Assembly (NCBI RefSeq): GCF_000821085.1
Contig: NZ_CCXR01000001.1
Location: forward strand, 3,865,001 to 3,929,000
Length of the DNA stretch: 64,000 nt
Source of the DNA: Bacillus sp. B-jedd
GTDB taxonomy: Bacteria > Bacillota > Bacilli > Bacillales > Cytobacillaceae
Direction: 5' to 3'
A program made the position numbers and the translations under genes. Positions 1 to 7,668 of the stretch are shown piece by piece (the stretch's first letter is position 1; every line of letters starts with the position of its first letter). The notes below the pieces were generated by a model. It made no database searches. It saw only the letters and a program-made list of their open reading frames with translations, and was not told the origin of the DNA.

Positions 1-988
1 CGAAACCTGAAGTGTTGACTCCGTTTGTAGGTTTCATAAAGTTTCCAGCGGTCACAACCGGTTTTGCAACTGGCGTGGTCTGGGTTGGAGCTGAAGTATT
101 GGAAGAAGAACTTCCTCCATTCGACCCAGCTGCAGCTGCTGCTTTTGCCGCTGCTTCCGCGGCAGCACGGGCTTCCGCCTCTTTACGTGCGCGTTCGGCT
201 TCTTCAGCGATTCGGCCTTTTTCAAGTTCGATTGCCTTTGCCATCGCAGATTCCTGCGCCCTTAAAATTGCTGCTTCTTCGGCTAACTCCATCTTATGGT
301 TATGCTCTTCCTGCTCCTGGTCGACAAGGTCTTTCATCAGTTTGTCCTTTTCAGTACGCTGGGAAGCGAGCTGTTTATTCATTCTTTCCAGATCAGCAAG
401 CATATTCTTTAAGGCTGCCAGATCGCTTTCGACTTTCTTTTGTTTCTGTTCTAGCGCATCCTTATCAGCCTGGTGCTGTTCAAGGATATCTTTGTCAGCT
501 TCCATAATCGTTGCGACCGCATTCGCCCGGTCAACAAAATCACCGAAGCTTGTCGCCCCAAGAAGTACATCGATATAGCTGACCATGCCGCCATTCTCCT
601 GGTAGTTGCGGGCGCGATCCTTCAGCAACTCATTACGCTTGGCAATCCGCTCCTGCAAAACCTTGATTTCTTCCTGGAGTTTCTTAATCTCTGCCTGTGT
701 TTCTTTTATATCCTCTTCTTTGCCGCGAATCTTTTCGTTCGTGTCGCTGATTGCAAAATCAAGGCGTTTAATTTCCGCATTTACCTTCTGCTGCTCACCT
801 TGGAGCCTTTGAATCTCTTTATCCGCAGCCTCAATATTCGCGTTTACATCGTTGCGTTCTGAGCGGATTTCCTGCTTTTGATTTTGCAAGTTTGATAGCT
901 TGGAGGCTTCTGTTTGTATTCCTCCGAATAAACTCCCTATGCCTACCGCCGCTGATACGGTAAGCGCCATGACTGATGATCTTCTCAC
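1..988 (-). CDS. CwlO/EnvC-like murein hydrolase or activator, C-terminus cut by window edge
   Basis: Partial gene: about 329 codons are visible and the reading frame runs off the left edge of the window. I chose the GTG at 986-988 because AAGGAG lies 10 bases upstream. The start is followed by a short basic stretch and a hydrophobic signal peptide (roughly residues 2-28). Residues ~30-240 are a long charged coiled coil with a break around the NGGMVSYIDVLLGA stretch, typical of the CwlO/EnvC family. An Ala/Ser/Thr-rich linker follows, and the last visible residues (FMKPTNGVNTSGF) look like the beginning of an M23 peptidase domain; a NlpC/P60 domain is not excluded. It lies 178 bp downstream of ftsEX on the same strand. 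FtsEX activates such hydrolases in both E. coli (EnvC) and B. subtilis (CwlO), so a role in cell-wall cleavage under FtsEX control is likely. Confidence 0.85.
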   Translation of the reverse strand, partial: MRRSSVMALTVSAAVGIGSLFGGIQTEASKLSNLQNQKQEIRSERNDVNANIEAADKEIQRLQGEQQKVNAEIKRLDFAISDTNEKIRGKEEDIKETQAEIKKLQEEIKVLQERIAKRNELLKDRARNYQENGGMVSYIDVLLGATSFGDFVDRANAVATIMEADKDILEQHQADKDALEQKQKKVESDLAALKNMLADLERMNKQLASQRTEKDKLMKDLVDQEQEEHNHKMELAEEAAILRAQESAMAKAIELEKGRIAEEAERARKEAEARAAAEAAAKAAAAAGSNGGSSSSNTSAPTQTTPVAKPVVTAGNFMKPTNGVNTSGF

Positions 989-1166
989 TTCCCGATTTCT
1001 CCTTTCCAATGAACCCTTGTACAGGTAAATCGTGTCTATTTTTTTGTGGCAACTTTTTGCCGTTACTTATCGTCTAATCTATTGACTGGAAAGCCTCACG
1101 CATTTCCCGCGAAAACTAGCAGCCATCCAATTTTGCAAAAGGCCTTTTCTGCGGCCTTCCTTTCAA

Positions 1167-2051
1167 TTAAATCCTAAGAAACTTCCTGACAGACATCATG
1201 CTTCCCCAAACTCCAATCAATGCGCCCATCAGGATAAGAACACCTGATACCTGGTACATGAACGGGTCAAACGGAAGGATTTGGATAAAGTGGCCTTCAA
1301 GCAATGGGGCCAAGTATGCATACGCATGATAATAAGCGATTGAAATCAGGATAATCGGGAGGATAGAACCAAGAACTCCAAGCCACAGGCCTTCAAGGAA
1401 GAACGGCCAGCGGATGAAAGAGTTTGTCGCCCCAACCAATCTCATAATCTGAATTTCTCTTCTTCTGGCAATAATCGTAATTTTAATTGTATTCGAGATA
1501 AGGAAGACTGCGGTGAACAGCAGCCCCGCTATCAGCGCCAGCCCGACATTCCGGCTTGCACCAATAAACTTGAACAGCTTTTCGACACTATCCTGCCCGT
1601 ACTGGACTTTATAGGCAAAATCCATTTTTTCAATCTTTTCGGCAGCTTCCAATGTGTCTTCGGGATTTTTCGTCTTTACGATAAATACATCGTTCAAAGG
1701 ATTGTCCTGTTCAAAAAGCTTATAGGACTCACCGAGATTTTTGATCAAAATCTGCAGTTCCTCTTCTTTGGAAGAAAAAGATATTGTATTGACTTCCGGC
1801 AGGTCGTCAATCTTTTTCCTTAACTCCTCCTGCTCTTTTTTATCAGCAGTCGTATCGATGTGCACGCGGATTTCCACGTCTTCTTCAATAGTTGTCGCAA
1901 CCTTGTTGAGATTCATCATAATAACGAAAAAGACTCCGACAAGGATGAGCGTGACAGTAACTGCACCAACTGATGCAAACGTCATCCAGCCGTTTCTTCC
2001 AATGCTTTTCAGGCTTTCCCGTGTGTGGCGTCCCAGGGTTCTAACTTTCAT
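1167..2051 (-). CDS. ftsX: Cell division ABC transporter permease FtsX
   Basis: FtsX is the membrane partner of the FtsE ATPase. The complex couples ATP hydrolysis to activation of peptidoglycan hydrolases during elongation or sporulation. The 294-residue protein starts at MKVRTLGRH, has a first membrane segment near residues 22-45, a large extracellular loop (about 46-165) and three C-terminal membrane segments with the conserved ARRREIQIMRLVGA region before the third. I used the ATG at 2049-2051 instead of an upstream in-frame ATG, because it overlaps the end of ftsE by 11 bases and is preceded by GGGGTGAC; this is the usual translationally coupled ftsEX arrangement. The hydrolase gene at 1-988 follows on the same strand. 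Confidence 0.95.
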   Translation of the reverse strand: MKVRTLGRHTRESLKSIGRNGWMTFASVGAVTVTLILVGVFFVIMMNLNKVATTIEEDVEIRVHIDTTADKKEQEELRKKIDDLPEVNTISFSSKEEELQILIKNLGESYKLFEQDNPLNDVFIVKTKNPEDTLEAAEKIEKMDFAYKVQYGQDSVEKLFKFIGASRNVGLALIAGLLFTAVFLISNTIKITIIARRREIQIMRLVGATNSFIRWPFFLEGLWLGVLGSILPIILISIAYYHAYAYLAPLLEGHFIQILPFDPFMYQVSGVLILMGALIGVWGSMMSVRKFLRI

Positions 2052-2727
2052 AGCCGTAGTCACCCCGATCTTCATCACGGACGATCAAGCCTTCTTCAAT
2101 GGCAATAACGCGGTGTTTGATAGTATTAACAATTTCCTTGTTGTGGGTCGCCATCACAATGGTGGTTCCCCTCGTGTTGATTTCCTCGAATATCTTCATG
2201 ATTTCCCAAGAAGTATCAGGGTCAAGGTTTCCTGTAGGTTCATCGGCAATGACAACCTTCGGGGAATTGACGATTGAGCGGGCGATTGACACACGCTGCT
2301 GTTCGCCTCCTGAAAGTTCGGTTGGCAGCATTCTCGCTTTATGCTTAAGCCCGACGAGATCAAGGACCTCCATCACACGCTTTTTAATAATCTTCGGCTG
2401 CTCCTCAATGACCTCAAGGGCAAATGCGACATTTTCAAAAACATTCTTTGTCGGCAAAAGCTTAAAGTCCTGGAACACAACGCCAAGGTTCCGGCGGAAG
2501 ATTGGAACTTTCTTATTCTTCAATTTTGCTATATTAATGCCATTGATGAGGATAGTGCCAGATGTCGGGATTTCTTCACGGTACATCATTTTAATGAATG
2601 TCGATTTCCCTGCCCCGCTCGGCCCGACCACATAGACGAATTCGCCCTTCGCGATCTTCACATCTATCCCATTCATAGCAGTAACGCCATTAGGATACTT
2701 CTTATATACACTTTGCATTTGTATCAT
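2041..2727 (-). CDS. ftsE: Cell division ABC transporter ATP-binding protein FtsE
   Basis: ATPase subunit of FtsEX, 228 residues, the usual family length. Visible motifs are Walker A GPSGAGKST (about residues 36-44), the Q-loop region, the ABC signature LSGGEQQRVSIARS, Walker B VVIADEPTGNLD and the H-loop TH near residue 195. It overlaps ftsX and both are probably co-transcribed from the extended -10 promoter at 2841-2849. In B. subtilis ftsE likewise lies next to cccB and prfB. Confidence 0.96.
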   Translation of the reverse strand: MIQMQSVYKKYPNGVTAMNGIDVKIAKGEFVYVVGPSGAGKSTFIKMMYREEIPTSGTILINGINIAKLKNKKVPIFRRNLGVVFQDFKLLPTKNVFENVAFALEVIEEQPKIIKKRVMEVLDLVGLKHKARMLPTELSGGEQQRVSIARSIVNSPKVVIADEPTGNLDPDTSWEIMKIFEEINTRGTTIVMATHNKEIVNTIKHRVIAIEEGLIVRDEDRGDYGYES

Positions 2728-2840
2728 TTGATAATCACCTTAATTGTATTTGTCACTGGGTTTACTCTGATGACTGGACTGTGTTAGACATAATTCTCGT
2801 AAGTACGACAAAATAACCATATGGATTTCAGCACAAACCC

Positions 2841-2849
2841 ATTATACCA
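2841..2849 (-). promoter_or_regulatory. Extended -10 promoter candidate for ftsEX
   Basis: Reading the minus strand, TGG-TATAAT is a perfect extended -10 (TGN + TATAAT) about 115 bases upstream of the ftsE start. The -35 region (TTTATT-like) is weak, as is common for extended -10 promoters. The rest of the 2728-3140 gap is AT-rich and holds nothing else I recognise. Confidence 0.55.
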
Positions 2850-3142
2850 TTCAAACCCTGTAAATAAAGGGGTTTAAATATTACAGTTTCTTTTCAAAAC
2901 AGTCGAATCCTGGCAAAATTACCCTCACATGGCTAAATTATCATTGCCAGTTTCTCTATAAAGATAACAATCTGGCTATTTTTTGGCAGAAAACAATTAG
3001 CAGATAAAGGAATTAGAGAGCAAAAAAAGTTTTTTCGGATATTATTTCAATTTCGCATCTTTATGACAAAATCATAACAGGGCATTCGTGAACAGAAAGT
3101 GAAATTTGTAGGAAAAGCGCTTGAGCGGAGGGATGCAATATA

Positions 3143-3178
3143 AAAGGCGCCCCGCCAATCCGGCAGGACGCCCTCTCC
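3143..3178 (-). terminator. Rho-independent terminator after cccB
   Basis: On the minus strand GGCGTCCTGCC pairs with GGCGGGGCGCC across a 5-base loop (11 bp including G-U pairs), followed by TTTTATATT. It begins a few bases after the cccB stop codon and separates cccB from ftsEX. Confidence 0.8.
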
Positions 3179-3185
3179 TATACTA

Positions 3186-3497
3186 TTATTTCTTTTCAGC
3201 CAGCCACTCGGCAACTTTCTCGGCATCCGCGCCTTTGTAAAGTCCTTTCGGCATGCCGCCTTTTCCGTTCTCAATGATGTCTTTGATTTCATCCTTGGAA
3301 AGTGCGCTTCCGACCTTTGTCAAATCAGGTCCAGCGCCGCCTTTCAGTTCAGCACCGTGGCATCCGGAACATTTTTGCTGATACATCTTCTCAGGATCCC
3401 CACCAGAAGCGGACTCTTTTCCGCCGCCATCGCTGCCGCCGCATGCCGCGAGGACCATCGATGTACCCATTAGCAAAGCAAGCAATTTTTTCTTCAT
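3186..3497 (-). CDS. cccB: Cytochrome c-551, membrane lipoprotein
   Basis: Small monohaem cytochrome c of 103 residues, an electron carrier attached to the outer face of the membrane. It has a lipoprotein signal peptide with lipobox LAAC (cysteine near residue 19), a Gly/Ser-rich linker, the haem site CSGCH (about 43-47) and a C-terminal GGMPKG methionine that should be the sixth iron ligand. Size and location between the YitT-family gene and ftsE match B. subtilis CccB, which belongs to the aerobic cytochrome c oxidase branch. It ends in a strong terminator, so it is probably transcribed separately from ftsEX. The decahaem cytochromes 7 kb away belong to a different family. Confidence 0.93.
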   Translation of the reverse strand: MKKKLLALLMGTSMVLAACGGSDGGGKESASGGDPEKMYQQKCSGCHGAELKGGAGPDLTKVGSALSKDEIKDIIENGKGGMPKGLYKGADAEKVAEWLAEKK

Positions 3498-3548
3498 TTA
3501 GATAACCCCTTTTGCAATGTTAGTAAACACTACATAATTATACCAATA

Positions 3549-4415
3549 TTATTCCCTTTTGAAACCCTCACCTAATACCTCTGCCGCATCCATGACAATG
3601 ACAAATGCTGATGGATCAATGGTTTTCACTAATTGTTTCAACTTTGTGAACTCCGTCTGATCAACGACGCACATGAGGACAGGCTTCTCGGAGTCAGTAA
3701 ATCCGCCGTAAGCCGATAGGCGTGTCACACCTCTGTCGATCTTCCTCAAAATGCCTTCCCTTACTTCCTCCTGCTGATTGGTAATGATCATTGCCATCTT
3801 CGAGCGCCCAAACCCGACTTGGACGAGGTCAATCGTTTTACTCGTCACATATAGGCCGATCAACGCATAAAGACCACGCTCGATATCGAAAACAATCGCA
3901 GCAGAAAGGACAATCAGCCCATCAATCAATGCGACACAGCGTCCCAGCGTCATCCCGGTATACTTGTTCAATATCTGCGCCGCCAAGTCCGTGCCGCCTG
4001 TCGACGCCCTCCCCCGGAATACAATACCGAGGCCGAGTCCAACACCGATCCCTCCAAACAGCGCACCAAGCAGTGGATCCTTCGTCCACGGCTCAAAGTC
4101 AGCAGAGGCCAATACGACAAATGGCAAAAACACTGTTCCGACAAGAGTTTTTACGCCAAACTGCCGCCCCAGCAAAACAACCCCGGCAATAAACAAAGGA
4201 ATATTCAGCGACCACTGCACAAACGCCGGCTCCCAGCCGAAAACCGTATCCAGAATCGTTGAAATCCCGCTCACTCCACCCGAAGCAATCTTATTCGGGA
4301 GCAAAAATAAATTAAACGACAGCGCCACAATCGCTGAACCAGCCAGGATATAAATATACTCCAGCACCTTTTCGGTCCGCGTCCCCGCCAGCGAGGCCTT
4401 TCTGCGTCTTTTCAA
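3549..4415 (-). CDS. yvjA: YitT-family membrane protein (YvjA-like)
   Basis: A 288-residue protein with the YitT/DUF161 architecture: a basic N-terminus, five or six predicted membrane segments (residues about 20-200, with PNKIASGGVSGIST and the glycine-rich GIGVGLGLGIVFRGRASTGGTD segment), then a cytoplasmic DUF2179 domain of about 80 residues. The biochemical function of this family is not established. The position between prfB and cccB is that of B. subtilis yvjA, which is the reason for the symbol. It is 51 bp upstream of cccB on the same strand and may be read through into it. Confidence 0.85.
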   Translation of the reverse strand: MKRRRKASLAGTRTEKVLEYIYILAGSAIVALSFNLFLLPNKIASGGVSGISTILDTVFGWEPAFVQWSLNIPLFIAGVVLLGRQFGVKTLVGTVFLPFVVLASADFEPWTKDPLLGALFGGIGVGLGLGIVFRGRASTGGTDLAAQILNKYTGMTLGRCVALIDGLIVLSAAIVFDIERGLYALIGLYVTSKTIDLVQVGFGRSKMAMIITNQQEEVREGILRKIDRGVTRLSAYGGFTDSEKPVLMCVVDQTEFTKLKQLVKTIDPSAFVIVMDAAEVLGEGFKRE

Positions 4416-4524
4416 AGACGAGCCCTCCTTCTACCTATAACCTTTTTATTCGTAAGTTAATCAAATATTTTTCAATGCAATCGCAGGGGCTCGGGCAAAC
4501 CGTTTCCCGGAATCACTTTGCCCC

Positions 4525-4628
4525 TTGTTCATCAAACGGTATCCTTGCCAATGCAAGACCACCTAATGCCGGATGCAGGGAACCCGCTTTCACTTTGTTC
4601 ATTAAACGTTTTCCTAGCCAATGCTAGA
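4525..4628. repeat. Pair of 34-bp imperfect direct repeats
   Basis: Copy 1 at 4525-4558 and copy 2 at 4595-4628 both run TTGTTCAT-AAACG ... CCAATGC-AGA, with five mismatches by eye. They lie 70 bp apart in the gap between yvjA and the coiled-coil gene. No function is apparent. Confidence 0.6.
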
Positions 4629-4722
4629 GTATAGCATTATCAGGCCATCAGGCGCAAACATCGGTGGGAAAGATATTATTTTTGTTTTTTGCAAAATTTT
4701 TTTAACTCGCCAAGCGGAATGT

Positions 4723-4867
4723 TGTGGATAAGTTTTTAATTCCCCTGCAAAATTCCTGTTGATAACCTCGAAATTCACAAGTGCTTGTTAATAATCTCCA
4801 GAGCCGAAGGTGATTTTTGCAAAAAGACTTGTGGATAAACGGGTTATCCACCGGAAGATGTTAATAA
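4723..4867. promoter_or_regulatory. Cluster of DnaA-box-like 9-mers
   Basis: Two perfect DnaA boxes (TGTGGATAA, reverse complement of TTATCCACA) occur at 4723-4731 and 4830-4838. TTATCCACC (one mismatch) lies at 4844-4852 facing the second box. TGTTGATAA at 4757-4765 and TGTTAATAA at 4786-4794 and 4859-4867 are one- and two-mismatch versions. Six sites within 145 bp, just upstream of the coiled-coil gene promoter, resemble the DnaA-box clusters known outside oriC in B. subtilis. Confidence 0.5.
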
Positions 4868-4898
4868 ACTCCCCTTTATTAAGCCCCATCCACACAGC

Positions 4899-4926
4899 TT
4901 TCAACAGCGAAAAGATGTGCTATACT
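4899..4926 (+). promoter_or_regulatory. Sigma-A promoter candidate for coiled-coil gene
   Basis: An extended -10 (TGC-TATACT, 4918-4926) and a weak -35 (TTTCAA, 4899-4904) with a 16-base spacer. Transcription would start only about 15-20 bases before the ATG at 4948. The DnaA-box-like cluster ends 31 bases upstream of this -35. Confidence 0.45.
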
Positions 4927-4947
4927 TGCAAAAAAGAAGGTGAAAAC

Positions 4948-5478
4948 ATGGAGCAATTGATACGGGATTTAATGGAACAAATGAATCATCAATTCACCAA
5001 AGTCGGTGTCCGGTTTGATCAAATGGACGAGCGTTTCGAAGGTATCGAGAACAGGCTTGATGGCATGGACCAACGTTTCGAAGGCATTGAGAATAGGCTT
5101 GACGGCATGGATTCACGCTTTGAAGGCATTGAGAACAGGCTTGACGGCATGGATCAGCGCTTTGAGGGCATTGAAAACAGGATTGACGGCATGGACCAGC
5201 GTTTTGAAGGCATTGAGATACGGCTAAATGGTATCGATGTGCGACTCGACGGGATCGACTCTCGCTTAGAAACACTCACAGAAACAGTTAACAACCACGC
5301 AACTGAATTCAGAAGCCACTTTAAAAGGATTGAAACCAAACTCGACGAACAGGAAAAAGTCTTCACAGTTGTCGCAGACGAAATTAAAGGATTCAAATAT
5401 GACATCAGCCATCTCAGCGCCAAGTCCGGCATCCACGAAACTGAAATCTCCAATCTAAAAAAACGAATTCAGCTATAA
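4948..5478 (+). CDS. Coiled-coil protein with 14-residue tandem repeats
   Basis: Function unknown. I chose the ATG at 4948 because AAGAAGG lies just upstream and the longer open frame has no ribosome binding site. The 176-residue protein has no signal peptide or membrane segment. Residues 26-95 are five copies of a 14-residue (two-heptad) unit of the type MDxRFEGIENRLDG and a degenerate sixth, followed by a further heptad coiled coil to the C-terminus (IKKRIQL). The hydrophobic pattern predicts an elongated, probably trimeric or dimeric, coiled coil. Similar repeat proteins occur in Firmicutes and in phages, where some are structural. It is the only plus-strand gene in the first 10 kb, with its own promoter and terminator. 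Confidence 0.75.
   Translation: MEQLIRDLMEQMNHQFTKVGVRFDQMDERFEGIENRLDGMDQRFEGIENRLDGMDSRFEGIENRLDGMDQRFEGIENRIDGMDQRFEGIEIRLNGIDVRLDGIDSRLETLTETVNNHATEFRSHFKRIETKLDEQEKVFTVVADEIKGFKYDISHLSAKSGIHETEISNLKKRIQL
5023..5232 (+). repeat. In-frame 42-bp tandem repeats
   Basis: Five copies of a 42-bp unit, each encoding 14 residues. Units are highly similar at DNA level (atggaccagcgttt-gaaggcattgag core), so copy number could change by slippage or recombination without breaking the frame. Confidence 0.85.
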
Positions 5479-5523
5479 CTCTCCGACAGTCTCCGTCGGC
5501 AAAATCCCATACAAACAAAACAA

Positions 5524-5567
5524 GCCTTTGCCGACTGATATCTCAAGCCGGCAAAGGCTCTAATTTT
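5524..5567. terminator. Bidirectional terminator between coiled-coil gene and prfB
   Basis: Perfect 10-bp stem GCCTTTGCCG / CGGCAAAGGC (5524-5533 and 5549-5558) with a 15-base loop. TCTAATTTT follows on the plus strand and TTGTTTTGTTTG on the minus strand, so it can serve the converging genes. Confidence 0.75.
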
Positions 5568-5649
5568 GCAAAAAACAACTTGATGAGTTCAGCTGCAACA
5601 AGCAATCCTAACAGCCAAACATTTTTCCGTACCGCCAACAGCTAAATCC

Positions 5650-6751
5650 TTACGACAGCTTCGACCGTAAATACGCATCAATGAACGGATCCAATTCCCC
5701 GTCCATCACAGCCTGCACATTCCCTGACTCCGTACCCGTCCGGTGATCCTTCACCATTGAATACGGATGGAACACATACGACCGGATCTGGCTGCCCCAG
5801 CCGATTTCCTTCTGCTCGCCGCGAATCTCCGCCAGCCGCTTTTCCTTCTCCTCAATCTCGCGCTGGTAAAGCTTTGCCTTCAGCATATTCATCGCCCGCT
5901 CGCGGTTCTTGATCTGCGACCGCTCCGTCTGGCACGTCACCACAACCCCAGTCGGAGTATGCGTGATCCTGACAGCCGAATCCGTCGTATTGATATGCTG
6001 GCCACCCGCGCCGCTTGCACGATACGTATCAATCTTCAAGTCCTCAGTCCGAATGTCAATCTCAATCTCATTATTGAACTCCGGCATTACCTCGCACGAA
6101 ACGAACGACGTATGGCGGCGCCCCGACGAATCGAACGGCGAAATCCGCACAAGTCGGTGCACGCCCTTCTCCGCCTTCAAATACCCGTACGCATTATGGC
6201 CTTTAATCCCGAGCGTCACACTCTTGATTCCCGCCTCATCGCCCGGCAGATAATCAAGCGTCTCCACCTTGAAGCCCCGCTTCTCCGCCCAGCGCGTATA
6301 CATCCGCAAGAGCATCGAACCCCAATCCTGGGACTCCGTGCCGCCCGCGCCCGGATGAAGTTCCAAAATCGCATTATTCTTATCATACGGCTCGCTCAAC
6401 AGCATCTCCAGCTCATACTCATCAAGACGCGCCGTCAGATTGGCAAGCTGCTCCTCAAGCTCCGCCTGGAAATCCGCATCCGGCTCCTCCTTCAGCAACT
6501 CGAACGTCACTTCCAAATCCTCATACGCCTCATTCATCTCAAAAAACGCATGCACCTGATCCTTCAGCGCATTCGCCTCATTAATCACGCCCTGCGCCGC
6601 ATCCTGGTCATTCCAAAAATCCGGATGCAGCATCTCATTATCCAGCTGCGCAATCCTGGCCTCCTTTTCCTCTAAGTCAAAGAGACCCCCTAAAGCCCGC
6701 TAATCGCTTAGCTGTTTTCTCCAACTCATGCCTAATATCTGAAATTTCCAT
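5650..6751 (-). CDS. prfB: Peptide chain release factor 2 (programmed +1 frameshift)
   Basis: RF2 recognises UGA and UAA stop codons and triggers peptide release. The first 24 codons ([10 protein letters not shown]...) start at the ATG at 6749-6751, with GAGGTG 6 bases upstream, and end in an in-frame TGA at 6677-6679. A +1 slip at CTT-TGA-C continues into the 5650 frame, giving 366 residues, the B. subtilis length. The tripeptide anticodon SPF ([10 protein letters not shown]) and the catalytic GGQ ([14 protein letters not shown]) are visible. It is downstream of secA as in B. subtilis, but separated from it by a 52-bp repeat array. Confidence 0.96.
6676..6691 (-). promoter_or_regulatory. prfB programmed +1 frameshift signal
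   Basis: Reading the minus strand: AGG GGG TCT CTT TGA C. The AGGGGG element acts as an internal Shine-Dalgarno sequence and CTT TGA C is the canonical slippery stop. Low RF2 activity favours the frameshift, which is the known autoregulation of this gene. Confidence 0.95.
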
Positions 6752-6916
6752 ATCAATCACCTCAAAAACCTTTCCATAAGAATTATCCTTATACAGTATA
6801 TACCGTCCAGCCCCATTTGCCAAAACCCTTCCTGGCAAAATAAAAAGCCGCAGAAGCCCAGCTACGCAGCCAGGAAAACCAGGGAGGCGCTTTGTGCCCA
6901 CGTTAACACCAGGCTC

Positions 6917-7515
6917 TGTCCCAATGGATTTCGGTTTGGGACAGCGCTTCACCTTTTTCACCTGGATCTGTCCCAATGGGCTTTGGTTTGGGACAGAGTT
7001 TCACCTTTTTGGCCTGACTCTGTCCCAATGGGCTTCAGTTTGGGACAGAGCTTCACCTTTTTGGGCTGACTCTGTCCCAATGGGTTTCGGGTTGGGACAG
7101 CGCTTCACCTTTTTGGGCTGACTCTGTCCCAATGGGCTTTGGTTTGGGACAGAGTTTCACCTTTTTGGACTGACTCTGTCCCAATGGGTTTCGGGTTGGG
7201 ACAGCGCTTCACCTTTTTGGACTGACTCTGTCCCAATGGGTTTCGGTTTGGGACAGCGCTTCACCTTTTTCACCTGGAACTGTCCCAATGGGCTTCGGTT
7301 TGGGACAGCGCTTCACCTTTTTGGCCTGACTCTGTCCCAATGGGCTTCGGGTTGGGACAATGTTTCACCTTTTTGGACTGACTCTGTCCCAATGGGTTTC
7401 GGTTTGGGACAGCGCTTCACCTTTTTGGACTGACTCTGTCCCAATGTACTTCGGTTTGGGACAGAGCTTCACCTTTTTCACCTAGCCCTGTCCCAACGTG
7501 CTTCGATTATGGAAA
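6917..7515. repeat. 52-bp tandem array of hairpin units
   Basis: TGTCCCAA recurs at 6917, 6969, 7021, 7073, 7125, 7177, 7229, 7281, 7333, 7385, 7437 and 7489, an exact 52-base period with 11 full units and a decayed twelfth. Each unit holds an inverted repeat TGTCCCAA-N11-TTGGGACA followed by a conserved TTCACCTTTTT. It fills most of the 917-bp gap between secA and prfB. Because 52 is not a multiple of three, the short open frames inside it are not genes. The flanks (6752-6916 and 7516-7617) hold nothing I recognise. Confidence 0.95.
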
Positions 7516-7606
7516 ATCCGAATAATAAACAATTCGTTCCTTGTAACATCGGTGGCGCGAATCAGTCGCATTTTACCATATAAAACATTTTATCCAGTTA
7601 AACCCT

Positions 7607-7645
7607 AAAAGAATAAAGGGAACCGATGCAATAATATCGGTTCCC
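7607..7645 (-). terminator. Terminator after secA
   Basis: Perfect 10-bp stem GGGAACCGAT / ATCGGTTCCC (7618-7627 and 7636-7645) with an 8-base loop, followed on the minus strand by TTTATTCTTTT. It lies 23 bp past the secA stop and before the repeat array. Confidence 0.9.
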
Positions 7646-7668
7646 TCTTTTATATAACAACTTGTCTC

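Noticed and set aside
3186..3497. cccB as part of the multihaem system
   Set aside because: Monohaem c-551 lipoprotein in its conserved Bacillus position next to ftsE; 7 kb from the cytochrome block.
5767..6675. 302-codon plus-strand frame opposite prfB
   Set aside because: Antisense shadow of a highly conserved gene, Arg/Leu/Ile-rich composition, no ribosome binding site.
6894..7433. Short plus-strand ORFs with repeated GFGLGQRFTF-type text
   Set aside because: They lie wholly within the 52-bp array, change frame every unit and lack ribosome binding sites.
6917..7515. CRISPR array
   Set aside because: The 52-bp units are contiguous and there are no unique spacers of similar length between repeats; no cas gene is near.
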